NCBI GenBank assembly: GCA_021849995.1
Contig: JAJZSC010000121.1
Location: 1 to 7,979, forward strand
Length of the DNA stretch: 7,979 nt
Source: Bacillota bacterium
GTDB lineage: Bacteria; Bacillota; Desulfitobacteriia; Desulfitobacteriales; Desulfitobacteriaceae
Reading direction: 5' to 3'
A model generated the notes under the pieces. It saw only the letters and a list, made by a program, of their open reading frames with translations. It did no database searches and was not told the origin of the DNA. A program made the translations under genes and the position numbers. Below, one piece after another: positions 5,464 through 7,979 of the stretch; position 1 is the stretch's first letter; each line of letters opens with the position of its first letter.

Positions 5464-7436
5464 TCGTTTGGTTCTTTGGCTTTTTCTTCGCCATCCGGCA
5501 GCTGCTTCAATCGATCCAATAACTCTTGTTCTTTTTGCAAAGCAACAAGCCGCCCTTGCTCAAATTTCCGCTGGCCGGCCTTAGGCTCAAAGTTTTTGAC
5601 ATTACTGAGAATCAAGGGAACAAGTGTCGTTGGTTTTTCACTCCAACGCGGTTTGGTAATATCGATTTCTCCGGCACAGCGCATTCCGTATTTATTAAGA
5701 AAAGCAGTGATAGCCTCTTGGCCAACTTGCCCACCATCAAACTTAACCAGTTCAGCCAAATAGTTATCATCCTTTACCTGGTGTAAATAAGCAATGACTT
5801 CCGGATAAGGGCGAATCACGTCTGCCACATCCATTAGCGCCAGACCCATTTCTGAAGTAATATTGTTGGGCACAGATTGAGAAAGGGTGTCTGCTGCGTT
5901 TTTTTCACCTAACCACTTGTTCATAGTTTCATTGATCCAGACGCTTGCATCCATAGCAGCCATAAACACACTCGTACTTTTTGGGTCAAATAAAATCTTC
6001 TTCAATTGCTGGATATCTTCCAGAATGAAATCCAATAGATCCGTTCCTGATTTCCCTTGGATGGTTTGTTTTAGCTCTGCTATGGATATTTGACTACTCT
6101 TAATCAAATCAGCAACGATGGTCGGATCGTTTTCGATTTGGGCTGGAGACTCCACAGACGGTATCCCTTTCTTGCTTTTGCCGGGAACTTCTGTCTGATC
6201 ATTTGCTAAGGGTTTTATAAAATCTCCTCGCTCTACGATGGTCATGAGTGCGTCTTTCATAAGCGGATCGTGTTCTCCCATGGTCTTCAATAACGCTTTT
6301 CTGCTGTCAGGGGAAGCCAGCATAGGTGTAACATCAACAAACATCCTTCCACCGGTTGTAAACCTGGGTCCAAACGATGTTAACTGGAATATCGACATTC
6401 CCAATGGTTTCAAGGGGTCAGTCATCATTTGTTGATGACCGACAGATACGTAAACGTGATTTTCTTGGGTCTCTGCTGCAGGGATGGGGTATAAAGTAGT
6501 GATCGGCCGACTCTGGACAATAAAAAATTTATCCTCAACCAAACACCATTCGATGTCCTGGGGGCAACCGAAATAAGCTTCGATCTGTCTTCCCAGGCGT
6601 GCCAACTGTAAAATTTGCTGGTCGGTAAGTGTTTGAGTCTTTTGCTGATCAGGATCGATCTGCCGGGTCTTTGTTCCGCCTTCTTTTAGTCCATAGACAG
6701 CCAATTTTTTGGTTGTTATCAGCTTATCAATGATTTCCTCTTCCCGCACTTTATAACAATCCGCCGAAACCAAGCCGGAGACCAGTGCTTCTCCCAGGCC
6801 AAAACCGGCATCGATTGATAGCAGCTTTCGGTTAGAAGTAAGGGGATCAGCGGTAAATAAAATCCCTGAAGCCTGTGGGAAAACCATCTTTTGCACGATA
6901 ACGGATAAATAAACTTGGCTGTGGTCAAATCCGTTTTGTATTCGGTAGATTACCGCACGATCCGTAAATAGGGAAGCCCAACATTTGCTGATATGCTTGA
7001 GGATTGCTTCTTTGCCGATGATATTTAAATAGGTGTCGTGTTGACCGGCAAAAGAGGCCTGGGGTAAATCTTCAGCAGTCGCACTGGAACGCACAGCATA
7101 AGCATGCTCATCCCCAAACTGGGAGAGATAGTGAGCAACTGCTTGCACAACATCGGCAGGAATTTCTGCTTCCCTAATGATTTGTCGAATCTTCCTGCTG
7201 ATTTCACCAATTTGATCTCGATCCTCTACGTTTAGCAGGGTTAGTTGATCCAACAAGGCTTGAAACTTTTCGTTTTGTTCCATGGCTTTTTGATATCCCA
7301 GGGTTGTAACACAAAATCCTTCCGGTACTTTTATTCCTTGAATTTTTGATAATTCCCCTAAATTTAAGCCTTTTCCGCCAACGAGCAAAAGCTGTGTTTT
7401 TTCCATTTCCCGAAAATCGAGAACCAAAGAACTCAT
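5460..7436 (-). CDS. rph: N-terminal part of split rifampicin phosphotransferase / PEP-synthase-like protein (ATP-grasp and substrate domains)
   Basis: Rph enzymes use ATP to phosphorylate rifamycins, giving AMP and phosphate via a phosphohistidine; close homologues are often annotated as PEP synthase. From ATG 7436, with an AGGAGA site about 8 nt upstream, the 658 residues hold an ATP-grasp domain (about 1-315). Nucleotide-contact residues are in place: K22 (VGGKGLNLGEL), R116 (YAVRSSATAEDLP), E296 (QDIEW), Q308 and R310 (IVQSRPIT). These sit one residue earlier than in Listeria Rph, by recollection. The middle domain (about 325-658) has the Rph-like segments MMTDPLKPLG, GGRMFVDVTPML and YGMRCAGEIDITKPRW. 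It ends DGEEKAKEPNE at a frame break; one extra base would give KAKE-[TP]-KR-MIDL and continue into the C-terminal frame. Without that part the protein lacks the carrier histidine and should be inactive. Whether the substrate is a rifamycin or pyruvate cannot be decided from sequence alone. Confidence 0.88.
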   Translation of the reverse strand: MSSLVLDFREMEKTQLLLVGGKGLNLGELSKIQGIKVPEGFCVTTLGYQKAMEQNEKFQALLDQLTLLNVEDRDQIGEISRKIRQIIREAEIPADVVQAVAHYLSQFGDEHAYAVRSSATAEDLPQASFAGQHDTYLNIIGKEAILKHISKCWASLFTDRAVIYRIQNGFDHSQVYLSVIVQKMVFPQASGILFTADPLTSNRKLLSIDAGFGLGEALVSGLVSADCYKVREEEIIDKLITTKKLAVYGLKEGGTKTRQIDPDQQKTQTLTDQQILQLARLGRQIEAYFGCPQDIEWCLVEDKFFIVQSRPITTLYPIPAAETQENHVYVSVGHQQMMTDPLKPLGMSIFQLTSFGPRFTTGGRMFVDVTPMLASPDSRKALLKTMGEHDPLMKDALMTIVERGDFIKPLANDQTEVPGKSKKGIPSVESPAQIENDPTIVADLIKSSQISIAELKQTIQGKSGTDLLDFILEDIQQLKKILFDPKSTSVFMAAMDASVWINETMNKWLGEKNAADTLSQSVPNNITSEMGLALMDVADVIRPYPEVIAYLHQVKDDNYLAELVKFDGGQVGQEAITAFLNKYGMRCAGEIDITKPRWSEKPTTLVPLILSNVKNFEPKAGQRKFEQGRLVALQKEQELLDRLKQLPDGEEKAKEPNE

Positions 7437-7762
7437 TCCATATCTCTCCTAACCATTTAATTTCTTTGGGTTTCTTTGCTATATCTAAACCTTTGTGATT
7501 CCTTCTTTCATGATGTGAAGAATGCCTCTAACCTTTCAGGGGTACGAAACCGATTCACACATTAAGGGGTAGTCTGGAATTACTTCCATATGAATGTAGG
7601 GTGGCTGTTACTGCTTCTTCCCTAAATAGAACACAAACAGTATTCTAACCTTACCTTGATCATACAATCCATCCTCTCCCACAAGATCACTCTTATCCAT
7701 CCTTACCTTGTCACTGAATCTCTTCATTAATGTCTTGAGGGATGGCTACCCTTCGATGACCC
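7437..7762 (-). promoter_or_regulatory. Long 5' leader of the Rph/Pps-like gene with internal repeats
   Basis: About 320 nt separate the likely transcription start (near 7756) from ATG 7436, long enough for a regulatory leader. On the minus strand CAAGGTAAGG occurs twice (plus coordinates 7649-7658 and 7701-7710) and GGATGGAT twice (7667-7674 and 7695-7702). A hairpin pairs 7627-7634 with 7640-7647 (8 bp, one wobble, 5-nt loop). A 39-codon frame runs from ATG 7727 to the TAA at 7608 but lacks a clear ribosome binding site. No known riboswitch, T-box or rifamycin-associated palindrome was recognised. Confidence 0.4.
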
Positions 7763-7771
7763 ATTATAGCA
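7763..7771 (-). promoter_or_regulatory. Extended -10 promoter element for the Rph/Pps-like gene
   Basis: On the minus strand TGCTATAAT (7771-7763) is a perfect extended -10 (TGnTATAAT). The hexamer 17 nt upstream (TATTTG) is a poor -35, which is usual for extended -10 promoters. Transcription would start at about 7756 and give the long leader described separately. Confidence 0.55.
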
Positions 7772-7814
7772 GTAGCCAATGGGAACAAATAGTCTACTTT
7801 TACAATTTTTTGTA

Positions 7815-7823
7815 TGTTATAAT
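7815..7823 (+). promoter_or_regulatory. Extended -10 promoter element, plus strand, divergent
   Basis: TGTTATAAT at 7815-7823 is a second perfect extended -10, on the opposite strand to the one at 7763-7771. The -35 position (TACTTT, 17-bp spacer) is weak. It would start a transcript at about 7830 that runs straight into the hairpin at 7888-7950. Confidence 0.45.
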
Positions 7824-7829
7824 TAAAGT

Positions 7830-7950
7830 AGGATGAATTCAATGTTCAAACTATGGCGTACGGCGAGGAATTTCACAGTCTCCAGTTTAAAAATTGCCTG
7901 TTTTGAGATGGACTAAGCTAGATTAGTCATCTCAAAACAGGCAATTTTTA
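7830..7950 (+). ncRNA. Candidate small transcript ending in the 28-bp hairpin
   Basis: The promoter-like element at 7815-7823 followed by a hairpin with a T5 tail outlines a transcript of about 120 nt. Within it, ATG 7833 opens a 27-codon frame to the TAA at 7914-7916 (starts MNSMFKLWRT, ends CFEMD). With an AGTAGG sequence touching the start codon, this frame would be nearly leaderless, and its last third lies inside the hairpin. So it is either a small RNA, a tiny peptide gene, or neither. Confidence 0.25.
7888..7950. terminator. Long bidirectional intrinsic-terminator-like hairpin
   Basis: Arms 7888-7910 and 7928-7950 match perfectly over 23 bp (TAAAAATTGCCTGTTTTGAG and three more). The stem extends by 5 bp (ACTAA/TTAGT) past one bulged G at 7911, with loop GCTAGA at 7917-7922. 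Both strands end in a T5 tract after the GC-containing part, so it can act in either direction. On the minus strand a frame entering from the right edge ends H-G-G-L-Y-D-S-Y-D at TAA 7950-7948, which could be the tail of a gene outside the window. Confidence 0.7.
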
Positions 7951-7979
7951 ATCATATGAATCGTATAAACCGCCATGTC

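Noticed and set aside
5476..6435. Several plus-strand frames opposite the Rph/Pps-like gene
   Set aside because: All are antisense shadows of a well-supported coding region and lack ribosome binding sites.
7437..7760. T-box, c-di-GMP, ZTP or yybP-type riboswitch in the long leader
   Set aside because: None of the conserved cores of these RNAs was seen; only unclassified repeats and one small hairpin are present.
1..7979. CRISPR array, tRNA or rRNA genes
   Set aside because: No regularly spaced repeats, cloverleaf-like segments or rRNA-like sequence were noticed on either strand.

Overview
The window reads as chromosomal DNA of a low-GC Gram-positive bacterium (Firmicutes, more likely Clostridia than Bacilli). 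The grounds are Shine-Dalgarno sites of the AGGAGG/AAAGGGGG type, AT-rich intergenic DNA, an alpha-toxin-family phospholipase C, an ECF sigma factor with a DUF4367-type anti-sigma partner, and an 870-residue rifampicin phosphotransferase/PEP-synthase-like protein. The genus cannot be fixed from the sequence alone. Almost every recognisable gene lies on the minus strand, so the layout is best read from right to left.

Right part (7979 to 4825, minus): a 28-bp hairpin (7888-7950) and two divergent extended -10 promoters (7763-7771 minus, 7815-7823 plus) precede a leader of about 320 nt. The leader leads into an Rph/Pps-like gene that is split by one base into an N-terminal ATP-grasp and substrate-domain part (5460-7436) and a C-terminal phosphohistidine-domain part (4825-5463). 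The two parts overlap as ATGA.

Middle (4824 to 3404): mostly non-coding and decayed. It holds a perfect 60-bp palindrome (4553-4612), a plus-strand relic of a PEP synthase/PPDK regulatory protein (DUF299 family, 4135-4519), a strong plus-strand intrinsic terminator (4042-4069), short repeats that look like the end of an insertion sequence (3953-4022), and a minus-strand terminator-like hairpin (3717-3755).

Left part (3403 to 1, minus): an ECF sigma factor broken by two one-base deletions in A-runs (2848-3403), its overlapping membrane-bound anti-sigma partner (2112-2855), an ECF-type promoter (2063-2091), a small secreted protein (1714-2031), a secreted zinc-dependent phospholipase C (625-1572), a hairpin terminator (574-607) and a small integral membrane protein (182-547). 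Convergent to this last gene, on the plus strand, is a possible 41-codon membrane peptide with a good ribosome binding site but no ATG/GTG/TTG start.

Working model (inference): the sigma/anti-sigma pair senses an envelope signal and drives the secreted protein and probably the phospholipase just downstream. The Rph/Pps-like enzyme is an independent unit. I see no clearly new multi-gene system. The strongest unusual signals are the repeated one-base losses in A-runs that break several genes, the perfect 60-bp palindrome, the dead PEP-synthase regulator beside an Rph/Pps-like gene, and a phospholipase C lacking the usual N-terminal tryptophan zinc ligand.
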